Assembly (NCBI GenBank): GCA_964020975.1
Contig: OZ026620.1
Span: 74,057,100-74,121,099 of the forward strand
From: Hermodice carunculata
Taxonomy: Eukaryota; Annelida; Polychaeta; Eunicida; Amphinomidae
DNA length: 64,000 bases
Direction of reading: 5' to 3'
The stretch's first letter is position 1. Every line of letters starts with the position of its first letter. The position numbers and the translations under genes are program-made. The notes beneath the pieces were generated by a model. It did not search any database. It had not been told where the DNA came from and saw only the letters and a program-made list of their open reading frames with translations. Positions 1 to 11,100 of this stretch are shown here, one piece after another.

Positions 1-284
1 CCCATGGCCATCTCCCTTGATCAGCTCTTTACTTATTTTTGTATAGGAAATGACCAAAACCACATACATGTACAATCAATAAAACAAATTTCAAACATTG
101 TAGTTTTAGAAGTCAACTGAAATATTGATATTTACCGATGAAGACAATATGTCATCACTGTTACATGAAATGACTAATATTTGGCAAGGACGGTTGACTG
201 CTGTGTTGCGATAAGAGTGTTAGAACAATGTTTTTTATTTGATCATAATTTATATTCTACTCTCTGATTTTCACCATATACCAT

Positions 285-2262
285 AACATTACCTCTGGAC
301 TACATTTACCTAATATGTCTTGGTCGAAGTTGAGTTTTGACTCACTTGATCTGAAAACCTGACAGTCCCATGACGCCATCTCTAAGTTTTGTGGAACTGA
401 TGGTGACTCCTGATGAGCATGCTCCGCATCTCATCCTTTTTCTTTTGAGCAGGATAACTGGTTTCCCTTTTTGCGTTGAAGCTCTCTAAACTTTTGTTAA
501 CACTCACTGCAATAGTGCATACTCATGCCCTTATCTTAGGCAGGATTTTTTTTTCATTGGTCCAGAAGTCTTCAGAAGTCTAGATAGCTGATTTCTGTGA
601 TTGGATACCACTAAAATAGTGAGTACAAAGCTGGTCGTTTGGCTATGTCTGTAGATTTTCAAGATGGCATCCCAGCAAACAGAATGCAGACAGAGGGAAA
701 GCAATGCACACCAGGCTCTTGCCTCCTTTTGGAGGCAATCCATGGGTGTTGATTCAGTTACCACTTTGTCTGCATCCTCATCCTTGTTGGATTGCAGACA
801 AAAGCTGGACTTGTAGAACCTCTACATGGTTACCATGGAGCGTAGACCTACTTTAGTTCCTGCGCAGTCCCAGATGACAAATGATCCTTCACCAAATATC
901 CCTTGGGAGAAGGTGTAGAGATGCTGGGGTTGCAAGTCTCGAAGCAAGACATCACCTCCTGGGCATCTTGCACAACTGACTGTGCTCCAGGAGACTACCA
1001 CATCTGCTCTTGGCACTGATCCAAAGCTTGTCCATGCTTTGGTATTTATGTCACATGGCACGCTGATGCATGCTTAGATGTTATGTGCATTGTTTGCCCC
1101 CTCTTAGTAGGCTTCTTAAGACTCTGAGCCAAAGAAGTAAGCCAAGCATAGATTGCAGCTGTTGAGATCTTTGTCCTCTGGGTCTCAGTGATTGGACAAG
1201 CAGCAGTCATGAAAGGGTGGAAACCTGTATATATTCACCTTGGTATTCCATAACCTTGGCTAGTTCGAGAAGTGTAGAAAGCCAGCACCCCAGCCAGTCC
1301 AGGCACATGGAGTCCAGAGTGCTTGCTAAATGACTGGTGTTTTGCATACTTCCTATGCTCCTAGGTTCATGAGCTTGATTCTTTAGCATTAGCAAAGGGG
1401 AAGTAGGAGAAGACACCTAGCCAGCGGGGGTGCCTTCTACCATCAGTGAGTCTTTGTTCTCAGGGATGGCCGCATCTACGGTACAAGAAAAAAATTCTGT
1501 TCCACCAGGAGCAGTACCGGTAGTCCCTTCTGCACCTCAGGTGGCTTTCCACCATAGCTAGCAGTTGGCAATTCAGCTTGTTCTTGTGTTTCCGCCGAGT
1601 ACCCCGCCTCACTGTCTCAGCGGCAGGCTGAACTCAAGCTCTGCAAGGATCAGCGGTTGTGTGAAGAGTCTTTGTCTTCTTCTAGATTGGCCACCATTGT
1701 TGTTGCAGAGTCTGAGTAGGCTCTGTCGCCAGAGCAGTAGGCTGCTTTTACCTTGACCAACTGTCACTCAAACCTCACTGAAGTGACTCCAGACACCTCC
1801 TGCATGAAATCTTTAAGTTGGCAGCAGCCGAGGTTCAGGATAGTGGCCTACTCTCAGTGGAGACTCACCCAGGTCCTTCTGGCCAGAAGACTTCTACGAG
1901 ATCTTGGTGTATGAGCCTCTCTTGCCCCCCCTGACTCTGACAATGCATTGCTCAATGAGGCTTGGGGCATTACTGCTCCCCTGAGAATCTTCCGTCCTGA
2001 ACAAAAAGGTGGAGGATTAGCTTTTGTATTTGGACTCATCCGTCAGCACATCTCCACCTAGGTAGAGGGGTCTGACAGGCCCCAAAAGCAAGTGACTGTG
2101 GGTTCTGCAGAGTGTTCAGCCCCTGGTCCCATGGACAAGGAACCTGCCTCTTTTCGACCATGTCAAAGCCCTTACTCAGACCCTGGTTGGTGACCAAGCT
2201 GTGGTCCCACCATCGGAGAAGAGGAACTGTTGTGCTGGTTCTTCTGTCCCACTTTCCAAACT
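285..2262 (+). mobile_element. DIRS-like retroelement fossil, 5' part (copy 1)
   Basis: About 2 kb that resembles the left part of the element at 40930-42556. The terminal stretch near 310-440 matches 40960-41105, and the stretch near 1420-1480 matches 42090-42150, where both share the words GGTGCCTTC and GTGAGT. By that comparison it is the 5' terminal repeat plus the first coding region of a tyrosine-recombinase (DIRS-type) retroelement. No recombinase or reverse transcriptase part is seen here. It ends where the poly-T end of the neighbouring LINE begins. It is a broken, old fossil with many breaks. The family call rests entirely on the second copy. Confidence 0.5.
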
Positions 2263-4039
2263 ATTATTTTTTTTTATTTTATTTTTTTTTTTTGGTGAAT
2301 GATGGCGTTTTGGTTTCAAAGTTCATTTCTGACATAATCCTCCCATGTGATCATCATCATGCCAGAAAAATAAAAGATCCAAATCATCACTAAATTTTTC
2401 ATGACCTAACCATATAACAACTGTTTTTATTTCCAAATTGTATTTTAAGCCAGTATATCGATGGAAAAGGTCGAAAGCCTCAAACAGTTGTTTTGCTCTA
2501 TGTCTTTTGATACAAAACGTGTAGTATCATCAGCCAATAGACTGATTTTATTACCTCTTCACAAATTTTTAAACCAGTTATATTTTCTTTTTTTCTCTCT
2601 CTCTCTTATGCTTACTGCCAGTGGTTCAAGTGCTACAATGAACAAGGACGAGGCAATTGGGCAGCCCTGCCTGACACCTCTTGACAGTGAAAAAAAAATC
2701 TGAAAAAGCACCATTATTAATAACACGGCTAATTACATTATTATATATGATTTTATCCACTTACAAAACTCTGGGCCAAAATTAATTCTCTTTAAGTACC
2801 TGCTCCATGTACCTCCACTCTATGGTATCGCATGCCTCTTCAATATCAATTAAAAAGTATTAGTCAGTAAAAATAAGGGTTGTGTAAAATTGTATCATAT
2901 TATGAATAAGCCTTAAATTTCTCCTATGAATTTGCCATTAATGTATCCAGCTTGATCTTCATGAACATATTCAGGTAATATTCTTTGAGGTCAGCAGGCT
3001 AGAGTCTTTGTTGAAATCTTTTAATCTATGTTTTAAAGAGAAATAGGACGCCAATTTAAACAAAATCTTGGTTTGTCTTTCTTTGGTATGAGAGATATGA
3101 TGAATGCCTCTGATCAATGGATAATTTGCCTTTTTGCATTGCATAAGTTAGACTATCAAATATAAAACCCTTCATATTAGGCCAGAAAATGTATAGAATT
3201 GCGACGTGAAACCATCAATACCAGGACTTTTCCCATTTTTGAATAAAGATAGTGCATTTGCACATTCCTGTATTCATACTTGTTTAACACACGTTGACTT
3301 GTCACAAGGACAAACTTTGACATAGCTACATTTTCGAGCAATAACTTTGCATCATTTTCATTAGTTAATTTTTCCCAATTTGAATTGTGCAACACATGTG
3401 GGTTGCTATAAAAGCACCATTCCTCTTTTAATATATCCTTTGGACTTATAATTTTCAAATCATTTTTTCAGTAATTTAGTTATGCCCTCTTTTAGGTTAT
3501 ATTGTTCAAGACCTAAAGAGTATTTTGTATTTTTCCCTTATTCTGTCCATATTACTCTTGAGCGAATTATCTGATTATCATTTAAATCATTTCATTCATT
3601 TTCTTATCCATGCTCCCTTGCTCCTTCATGATCTGCTAAAGTATGTTCTTTCAAGTTCTTTTCGTAGATCTGTTTATTTGAATCGAGTAAGATGGGCTTT
3701 TCGGTTGGAAAATTATATTGTTAGTCCCTTCATTTTGCATTTCATAGCATCCAACAACAAACCCTTGTCTTCCATTGCTCCATATTTCTCTGCACAGCTA
3801 CTTATTAGATCTTACTTTGCATGTATATTTAAAATCTTTCAACAGCAAACTGTTAAATTTCTAAAAACCAGGAACTCTTTTCTCAAATATATTGCATTGA
3901 ATATGTAATGATATTAAGCTGTGATCTGTTTTTATTGAAGGTTTTATTTTATCGCTTTTATAAAAGTGGACAGAAAGGAAGAGATCAGCCAAAAACAAGC
4001 CTATATTGCACCAGGCTGTGGGCCATTGCTCCGACTTCG

Positions 4040-4312
4040 AAATTATATTAGAGGTGTATTCCATAAATTGTCGGTCTGTGGAAGTGCCCTACCATGTCAG
4101 GGTACAAGCCACGCCTGCTATAAAATCACCCTGGGTTCTCCGTCAACCTTTTTCGGGTTGCCCCGATGGCCTAGAGGTCAGCGTGCTCGACTTTACATTT
4201 GGCTAGGCGAGTGTGCCGAAGGTTGTGGGTTCGAATCCCATACAGGTCGACATAAATTTATCGTATTTTTCATTTGTTGCCATGTTGTAACCATGGAATC
4301 GCCTGGGATCCT
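4040..4312 (+). repeat. tRNA-derived SINE (copy 1), inserted in a LINE
   Basis: At 4158-4251 there is a tRNA-like head. The A box lies in GATGGCCTAGAGG and the B box in GGTTCGAATCC. The T stem is complete, and a seven-pair acceptor stem (GTTGCCC with GGTCGAC) has one mismatch. The anticodon stem closes on an 18-base loop, so this is not a working tRNA. A second, more diverged copy at 38150-38358 shares both the tRNA-like part and about 80 bases before it, including ATCACC(C/G)TGGGT, which makes it a dispersed SINE. The LINE endonuclease reading resumes on both sides, so the SINE is the younger insertion. Confidence 0.65.
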
Positions 4313-4573
4313 GTGGCGTCAAATGTCTATAACATCAAGCTCTTCAATCAAACGTTCATTGATAGTTTGAGAGTATTTGGAAGCTAGCGAGGTTTTACGT
4401 CCGCGTTTATCAAGTTTAGGATTCATCACTGTATTAAAATCACCCCAATGATAATTTTCTTGCCTGCCGGTTCTAATACAAGCTCATATAAATTGGTAAA
4501 AAAATTGAAATGTTTTTTTTCATTGTCTTTAGTAGTAGGAGCATTAATATTTACCAAGATAAAACGAGTATCT

Positions 4574-4576
<3 letters not shown>

Positions 4577-4662
<86 letters not shown>
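4577..4662. repeat. (TA)n microsatellite
   Basis: Uninterrupted TA dinucleotides inside the endonuclease part of the LINE. The length is probably polymorphic or assembly-sensitive. Confidence 0.95.
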
Positions 4663-4665
<3 letters not shown>

Positions 4666-4905
4666 AAGCATCGAGTATCTACCCACTGGGATCACTGATT
4701 ACTAGTTGTACTTTAAAATTCTAAATTGTTTGGTACAAGAATAACAACCCCTTTATTGTTACTAGTTCCATGAGAGAAAAGATGTTATTTCCCCACTCCC
4801 TTCTTCACATGCTTTCCACATTTGGTATACTATGTGTTTCTTGTAAAAGGCAAACACCTGAATGAATTTCCCTAAGCCAGTGAATAACTGATCGGCACTT
4901 GAAGG

Positions 4906-5736
4906 TGTCAGACAGGCTGCCCTACATTCAAAGAGAGGAGTTAAAAATTAAATAGCATTGTGCATTATCAGTATGATACCCACACTAGGAATACAGAGTA
5001 ATCTATGTACATTAGATAGCACTCTGTAATACAGTATTATCTACCAGTATTGTTACACAAAGATGCATTATTTTGCAGAGATCAGCATTTGACCGATGTT
5101 TTGACACAGATTAGATAACTGTCCACTGTTCGGTAATTGATTGTCAATACAGATCAACGTTGCTTTTGATTTTCAGAAATAATCACAGTTGTAAAGATAT
5201 AAGATTTAACAAACGTTTTCTTGCTTACTACCTGGCATATACATGATGCTTTGTAAACTACAATTATACGATTATGTCGCGTCGCCATCTGCATAACACC
5301 GTTTGGAATCCTTTGGCCTGGTCAGTGTTTACTTATTTTGTAGTAGATACCAAGAACAATTGAGCCGTGCAAGATAACTATTAATGCTTCAGATACATAA
5401 AGAGACATGTATAGGCTATAAGGTGAAACTGAGGTTGGCTATTTTAAACTTACAACAGAGGAGAGAATGTGCTGAGAAAAAATTCTTACGATCATTATTC
5501 ATTTACGCTTAACTGCTGCAAATGTATTTCAAAAAAAATTTGGAAAATGTGAATTGACTTGCAAGAACAATACCTGAATATTAAACTGGAACACTTCTAC
5601 ACAAATTCTGTGTCACGTAACTTTCAAATTAAGAAACAGACCTGTGGTCTGGCAGCACATTGAAGCAAATATATATGACAAGTAAAACAAAAAGCTGAAA
5701 GATTCTGACTGTCCACCATATTAAAAATACATGTTC
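4906..5736. other. No recognised feature
   Basis: AT-rich sequence between the LINE and the first direct repeat. I see no coding pattern, RNA gene or obvious repeat. Confidence 0.5.
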
Positions 5737-5922
5737 TAGCCTGAGGGTTACCCGACCAAACACGGACACAGCTGTGCAGTTGACAGTGCTGCATTTAAGA
5801 TGACAACCTCCTTGTACCATGCATGGATGGAGGAGGCACTCATTGATCAAATGATCAGCAGGCATAATCAATTAAAACTGTGCAAGTATGCAGAACTGCT
5901 GTATGCAAAATACAACACCTCT
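5737..5922 (+). repeat. Direct repeat, copy 1 of 2
   Basis: About 185 bases beginning GCCTGAGGGTTACCC and ending with AAGTATGCAGAACT and following sequence. It matches 6802-6982 in the same orientation. The plus-strand reading has a coding flavour (a stretch like KMTTSLYHAW), so the pair may be pieces of a dispersed coding repeat. The family is not recognised. Confidence 0.6.
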
Positions 5923-6801
5923 CCCCTCTTAAGCTGAACTTATGTATGAATAGTCTTACTTAATTCCATCAGAACTGAACAATTCTTGATTAGAAATATG
6001 CCTGCGTCATTAATACCTTAAATACGATGTAACTGTTCTCGCACCCTCAGCTCGCTATACACATCCAGTCTCTTCACCAGAATACGTAATAAAAGTATGA
6101 TTATATTTTCAGAATGTTTATCTATAAGAACTACTTTAACTATAACCACTAATATATGCTGAATACAAATGTCTTCGATGTGCCATGTATAAACATCTGG
6201 TTAAATAACCACCAGTAAAGCAACTTAAGTAAACAAGGCCAGATGTTTCAGAGCATAGCCTTATTTTGGCACTAGGTTTTAACCTGCAACCTGTGCTTAC
6301 TGCTTCACACAATCATTCATCCATACTGGGGCTCTGTGCTCCATTACAGATCAATTGTCCACTACAGTAGAAGCACTTGCACTAGGATTAGCAGTAACGT
6401 GTACTCTGTACATTAGTAGGTGATGCACTTAGTGTGTCACTTATAAAAAGAGTCCCTCAGTGAGCAGGATGCAACACTGCCTGGCATCTCCAGTAAACTT
6501 CGTTTGCCACAAAATAATGATTACCTAGTTAAGTCCTTTCTGTCCAAGAGCCTTGATTGAGGGTCAAGCTGGTGTGCCTGACCAATGATAGGCATTATGG
6601 AAAGCCAAGATTAAATATCTTAAGAGTTTACATTTACTAATGCAGCATGCACCAACATGACGGTTGACTTTTTCCCCAAAACGGATTTGCTGCTGTCTCA
6701 ATGTCTCATATATAGTGCCTTATGACACACACAGGTTCCTTGTACCTTATGTTTTGGCACAACCTTCATGGACTTGTTTATTCTTGTCACCTATGTTGTT
6801 G
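5923..6801. other. No recognised feature between direct repeats
   Basis: AT-rich DNA separating the two direct repeats. No coding sequence or RNA gene is supported. Confidence 0.45.
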
Positions 6802-6982
6802 CCTGAGGGTTACCCTGCCGAATACGGACACAGCCGTGCGGCCAACAGCGATGTATTTAAGATGGCAGCCTCCTTGTACCATCTATGGAGGGAGGAGGAA
6901 CTCACCAATCGAATGATCAGAAAGGGTAACTAATGATCACTCCGCAAGTATGCAGAACTACTCCATACAAGATACAACAATA
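6802..6982 (+). repeat. Direct repeat, copy 2 of 2
   Basis: Second copy of the 5737-5922 repeat, with scattered substitutions. It reads KMAASLYHLWREEEL on the plus strand where copy 1 reads a related peptide. Both keep AAGTATGCAGAACT near the end. The family is not recognised. Confidence 0.6.
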
Positions 6983-7329
6983 CATAACTTCAAAATATAT
7001 TGTGCGGTACATGGAAAATCTTTTAGATTAATATGTAACAGCCAGGCTGTGGAAGCTCCCGAAGGTAAAAAATTTATTTCAATTTCATTTCATGTAAACA
7101 CATAGGGATATTGTTGTGCTTGTGTTATCTATGAAAACGACGTAGCAGTGAGGCAGGGAACCAACCAAGGCCATAGCCTGGGGCCGGTGAGCGTTAATCT
7201 TTGCTTATCAACTGGCATTCCCTGAAGAAGGACTAATGATCCGAAAATTTGAGAAAAATACTAATAATTATGTACACGACAATGAACTTGTTCTTTCATT
7301 TGAGTTAATATGTCGCGGAGAATGATTCA

Positions 7330-7511
7330 GTTTTCATGGGTTCTAGACTGCACTTCCGGTTCCTGTTTGCTTCAAAAAACAACTTCCGTGCTGCAAGCAA
7401 TTCAGGCCATCCACTAGCAAGATAAGGGAGCATGAATTAATTTGTTTCCTGTACGCACGTAACGTTTTAGCTCCCTTCGGGAACTATCATGTATTTAATC
7501 TACTGGAGCAA
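7330..7511 (+). promoter_or_regulatory. Possible promoter with ETS-type sites
   Basis: Two GGAA-core sites of ETS type lie close together (CACTTCCGGTTCC near 7352 and ACTTCCG near 7383), just before a small open exon. The stretch is richer in CpG than its surroundings. ETS sites of this kind are common in housekeeping promoters. That this one is used is inference. Confidence 0.25.
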
Positions 7512-7607
7512 ATGACAGTCATAAACAATTACACACAAAGTAATCAAATGTTAAGTGACCTTAGTTTGTCAACAAGAGCAACACTCATGGTCGATGGACT
7601 GATTGGT
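7512..7607 (+). CDS. Candidate first coding exon, unknown gene
   Basis: An ATG opens 32 codons (MTVINNYTQ... to ...VDGLIG) and the frame runs in phase 0 into a strong splice donor, GT|GTAAGT, at 7608. The position just downstream of ETS-type sites fits a first exon. I found no following exon on the plus strand and do not recognise the peptide. It may be a chance open frame. Confidence 0.25.
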
Positions 7608-8052
7608 GTAAGTTTTCTTGCTGCTTCAACTGTGTATCATGCATCTACAGGTATGTATATAGTGAGAATGGACATGTACAATATGCCTCCATAGGTGCAG
7701 ACATGTCAGCTGCTCCTCATCATCAGGGACAGTCCCTGAAATGAGCTACAATTTATACCACTCTACCGTGTTTGTCCCGCATTGAAGCTGAGCATTTTTG
7801 AGATATTCTTTGCTAAATGTGCCCGGTCCCTGATGTATCACTAAAATATCCATGGAAAGGCATTTCGAATGTTAGCATCTCTGTAGGTGTATCGTTGATA
7901 TTGCAGTTGCAGGATATGGTTTTAACAAGGACGAGGGTACACTCCTTGGTTTTAAGAAGGCAAGATCTGTACATTGCATGCAAATGTTCAAAGCAGTCTG
8001 TGTATCATATTTTTACACGCATGCATATAACCATTGTTTTGGTTGTACTGTG

Positions 8053-8201
8053 GGCTCTGTTTTCCGACTCATAGTTATAATGGAGGTAGAGTGTATTTAT
8101 AATGTTTCAGATTCATAAATATCACAAAAACGATGTAGGCCTAATTTCTTCTCTAGCTGTAAAATTAGCTGACTAACAATTCAGGAGATTTAAAGGAGAT
8201 A
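8053..8201 (+). repeat. 149-bp direct repeat flanking an inverted-repeat element (left)
   Basis: Starts GGCTCTGTTTTCCGACTC and ends just before GTAGTCCAGGG. It matches 10951-11100 in the same orientation at roughly 85 percent by eye. The two copies lie outside the two ends of the element at 8202-10949. Confidence 0.75.
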
Positions 8202-8449
8202 GTAGTCCAGGGTTTTTAGGGTTTAACCTAGAAAAAAAAAACGTGTAAAGCTGGGAATTTCAGGATTGGTTCCCTATGACACCCCTGACGACATACTAAA
8301 GCTCCTCTCGTTTTCAGTGTGCGGAACATGGTTAAATGATACTGTTGCCTAGCAACCATTATATCCCATTATAATGCATTATAAATTAATGAATACAATT
8401 CCAATTTATCTGGTCCACTGGAAATTATGTGCATGCAATGGTTGAATGT

Positions 8450-8790
8450 CGGCATCAGGACAGACATGAATAAAATCTGTGATGTTTCTGTCTTAACAAG
8501 AAGAAAACTGTTACCTAGCAACCACAATAAATGAATAAAAGTCCCTAGCAACGGACGTTTGGTAACCTCTGAGGTCACTGTCATTAGGAATAAATGAAAG
8601 TAATTCAAGATAAACATTTAATTTGGCATCAGAACACACATGAATGATGTCTGTGATGTTTCTGCCCCGACAACTACCAAAGTAAATGCACAAAAGATCC
8701 TAGCAACAGACTTTTGGCAACTACTAACATCATTGTCATTAAGAATACCTGGAAGTCATTCAGGATAAACACTTAACACGGTACTTTATT
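8450..8790. repeat. Two tandem ~174-bp units inside the inverted-repeat element
   Basis: GGCATCAG(G/A)ACA... followed by TCTGTGATGTTTCTG and CCTAGCAAC recurs with a spacing of about 174 bases. The two units are diverged. Confidence 0.55.
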
Positions 8791-9343
8791 TATACTCCAT
8801 GTACATCAGTATGTATCATATGATATATATGTATATATATATGTTAAAAAAGTTAAACTTCCCCTATCCCCGCCCCCCCCCCCTGTATGTACCTATACTG
8901 GGAGGAGGGGTGCTTAACGTTTTTTGTGGAGTATATATACATACCTGATATCTTATTTATAATGTGTATGTACGATAAGATTCTTCTATTTCGGCACTTC
9001 ATATGCCTATCTCGTTGTCAGTGAATGTCATATGCTGGTTTTATTATCGGCGAGTGGAATATAACTGCACATTAGGAAATTTACTATGGAGTTTTCTGAA
9101 CATCACAGCAGACATAAAGATAATAATCTCAAAAACCCAGATTATGAAATAGATTGAAGAATGGCATTGGTACCTATCACTAGAATTTCATGTGTCTTTA
9201 AATTATCACGGTCCTCTTTCTTTTTCTGAAATAAACTTATTGACATTATAATGTACCAACTTTGTTTTTAAATGTTTTTGAGAGTAACCTGGTTCCCCAT
9301 CTAAAAACTGGTTCATTATCCTTTCAAGTTCAGTGAGAGAATA

Positions 9344-9739
9344 TTAACATTTGTCATTAGTATCTAGATAGTTGCACAAATTTTTAAATGCCTTAGCTTT
9401 AGATGAATCTCCTGGCCGACCAGGTGCTTGTCTGGATTTTTCATTGGGGCTTGGTTGCTTGTTAAAGAGTCTTATGTGACAATTTTTGTGGTACTTTACC
9501 TCAGCCTCCAACAGACCAATTGCACTATTAACTCGAGCTAAAACGGTCTCACTCCATACATCATTACGATCCATTGCACAATGGAGTTTGACAGCACACA
9601 GGTTCTGTAACTTTTCATTTAAACCATCTTTTCTTTGCAAGCTGCACTGAATCAATGTTGAAAGTGCCCTTGTCACAGTAACAGTTTCACCAGTTTCCAG
9701 TGAACCACCACAAATTAGGCAAGCGGCAATATCCTCCAT
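9344..9739 (-). CDS. Zinc-ligand ORF of the inverted-repeat element, unrecognised
   Basis: An ATG-started frame of 131 codons. The N-terminal part has a CLICGG (CxxC) pair near residue 8, then a serine- and threonine-rich helix-like stretch (RALSTLIQCSLQRKDG). A YHKNCHIRLF motif (HxxxC) near residue 83 completes a C2-HC set of possible zinc ligands. The tail is lysine-rich with PGRPGD. I have the impression that similar N-terminal domains occur in mobile-element proteins of aquatic invertebrates but cannot name the family. It lies wholly inside the element bounded by 8202 and 10949, which suggests it is the element's own gene or the first exon of it. No transposase catalytic residues are seen. 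Confidence 0.45.
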   Translation of the reverse strand: MEDIAACLICGGSLETGETVTVTRALSTLIQCSLQRKDGLNEKLQNLCAVKLHCAMDRNDVWSETVLARVNSAIGLLEAEVKYHKNCHIRLFNKQPSPNEKSRQAPGRPGDSSKAKAFKNLCNYLDTNDKC

Positions 9740-10950
9740 ATCTAGGGCTTACTATTTGATTTTTGTCTGTAAAAAGGACCAAAATAGGGTAACTCACAGG
9801 TTATGAATCTTCAGTATCTGGAATCTGCCTTCTGGTTCGCTCAGACTTTCTTTTTCACAAGAAACTGAAACTTTCCTGGAATGCACTGATACTACTGGGT
9901 AATTCTGGTCCAATAAATACCAGACGTGGATCATTAGAACAGATACTTCTGTGGAAGTGTATTTGCTTAACAACGTTTATGAAACTGAAACTGAAACTTG
10001 TAGGAAGTACCCTTTGACACTGGCACTTCAAGGAAATATGAAAATGATGCTTTTCTTTCACCTGTGATGGATGTCAAATGGGATTTTTCCCAACAAACAA
10101 GACTAACCAAATCTTACATTCCAGAGCAGCAACATTCCTAATGATAGTAATATATTTGTCCGTTCATGAATTTTGGCACAATAATGATTATATATTATGA
10201 TTGTACAGAGGAAAGCTGTAAAAAATAGCAGGAACCTTTGACCTCGACTCAAGGTCAAGGTTTGCAGAAATTTGTCAACATAAAAGTAGGTCAAGGCTGG
10301 CAGGTAATTTGAAAATATTACGATTCAGATATAATTGTTAGTGTCACATTTCCGGTAACACTTCCACACTAATTTGTTGTCATAATTATTAATTAGTTCG
10401 AAACCCTGTTAATAAGCACATATGGCAATAATTTATGTTTTCAAGGCAGAATATTGATGAAAATTGAGTAACATGACTGCATTCAATGATGTTCTTTGCA
10501 GTATTCCTATGAGAAATAAAGTTGTCATGACTTTCACTCCACATCTTTTTTTCAATTTTTCGTAATTGTCATTTTTATGTTGTATTTCACCCCTGGATGA
10601 ACACTTTTTCGAGAGAATTACAGGCATTTAAAAGAATCCTACTATGATTGCTCATAAATGTAATATTTTACATAATTATCATGAAAATTTAAATGGCCGA
10701 ATGCAAATTTGGGCGGAACAAGCTCACATAGTACTACACAGGTCTCATAAGCGCCGATCCCTTAGGGTGGAAAACTATGATTATGGTTGCTAGGCAACCA
10801 CATGATTTTGACTGTGTTCCGCACTTGGGACAAGCGGGGACCCTTTTTACACACAAAAATAGGACCTTAGGAACAAATTTTTAAAACAATAAGCTTTACA
10901 CGAATTTTTTCAGGGTTTTGCCCAAAATTGGCCTAAAACCCTGGACTACA

Positions 10951-11100
10951 GGCTGTGTTCTCCGACTCATAGTTATAATGGAGTTAGAGTGTGTTTATAA
11001 TGTTCCAGATCCATAAATATCATAAAAACGACGTAGGTCTACTTTCTTCTTTGGCTGTAAACTTTGCTGACTAACGATTCAGGAGAACTAAAAAGAGATA
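10951..11100 (+). repeat. 149-bp direct repeat flanking an inverted-repeat element (right)
   Basis: Second copy of 8053-8201, starting GGCTGTGTTCTCCGACTC and ending AAAAAGAGATA. It begins one base after the right inverted repeat ends. Confidence 0.75.

Larger units (their letters stand above)
2264..4905 (-). mobile_element. L1/Tx1-like LINE, endonuclease plus reverse transcriptase, decayed
   Basis: Read on the minus strand, the segment starts near 4905 with an endonuclease domain. LQETHS lies near 4850, FSHGTSNNKGVVILVP near 4780 and GGDFNTV near 4440. Reverse transcriptase follows: GVRQGCPIASSLFI near 2680 and LADDTT in place of the usual catalytic (Y/F)ADD near 2530. The T-rich stretch at 2263-2295 is the poly(A) tail on this strand, so the 3' end is near 2264. 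Several stops and frame changes interrupt both domains. A SINE (4040-4312) and a (TA)n run are inserted in the endonuclease part. No ORF1 lies upstream, so the copy is 5' truncated. L1/Tx1 clade is inferred from domain order and motif style. Confidence 0.75.
8202..10949 (-). mobile_element. 2.75-kb element with ~165-bp terminal inverted repeats
   Basis: The left end begins GTAGTCCAGGGTTTT, and the right end is its inverse (AAAACCCTGGACTAC). The similarity runs inward about 165 bases on each side: CGTGTAAAGC, GTGCGGAACA and GTTGCCTAGCAACC on the left have inverse partners on the right, finishing at 8367 and 10780. Inside, on the minus strand, is one open frame (9344-9739) with zinc-ligand residues. 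The ends are diverged, so the copy is not recent. The layout is that of a cut-and-paste DNA element, but no catalytic domain is visible, so it is either non-autonomous or an internally deleted copy. The superfamily is unknown. Confidence 0.6.

Noticed and set aside
4158-4251. A functional tRNA gene of Leu/Ser type
   Set aside because: A and B boxes and T arm are good, but the anticodon loop is 18 bases and a diverged copy with shared upstream sequence exists at 38150-38358, so it is a SINE head.
4448-4705. Open frames made of Ile-Tyr repeats here and at 13177, 46179 and 58606
   Set aside because: They are translations of (TA)n microsatellites.
7210-7250. Hammerhead ribozyme core (CTGAAGA ... 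GAAA)
   Set aside because: Only a three-pair stem II can form and no stem I or III partner was found.
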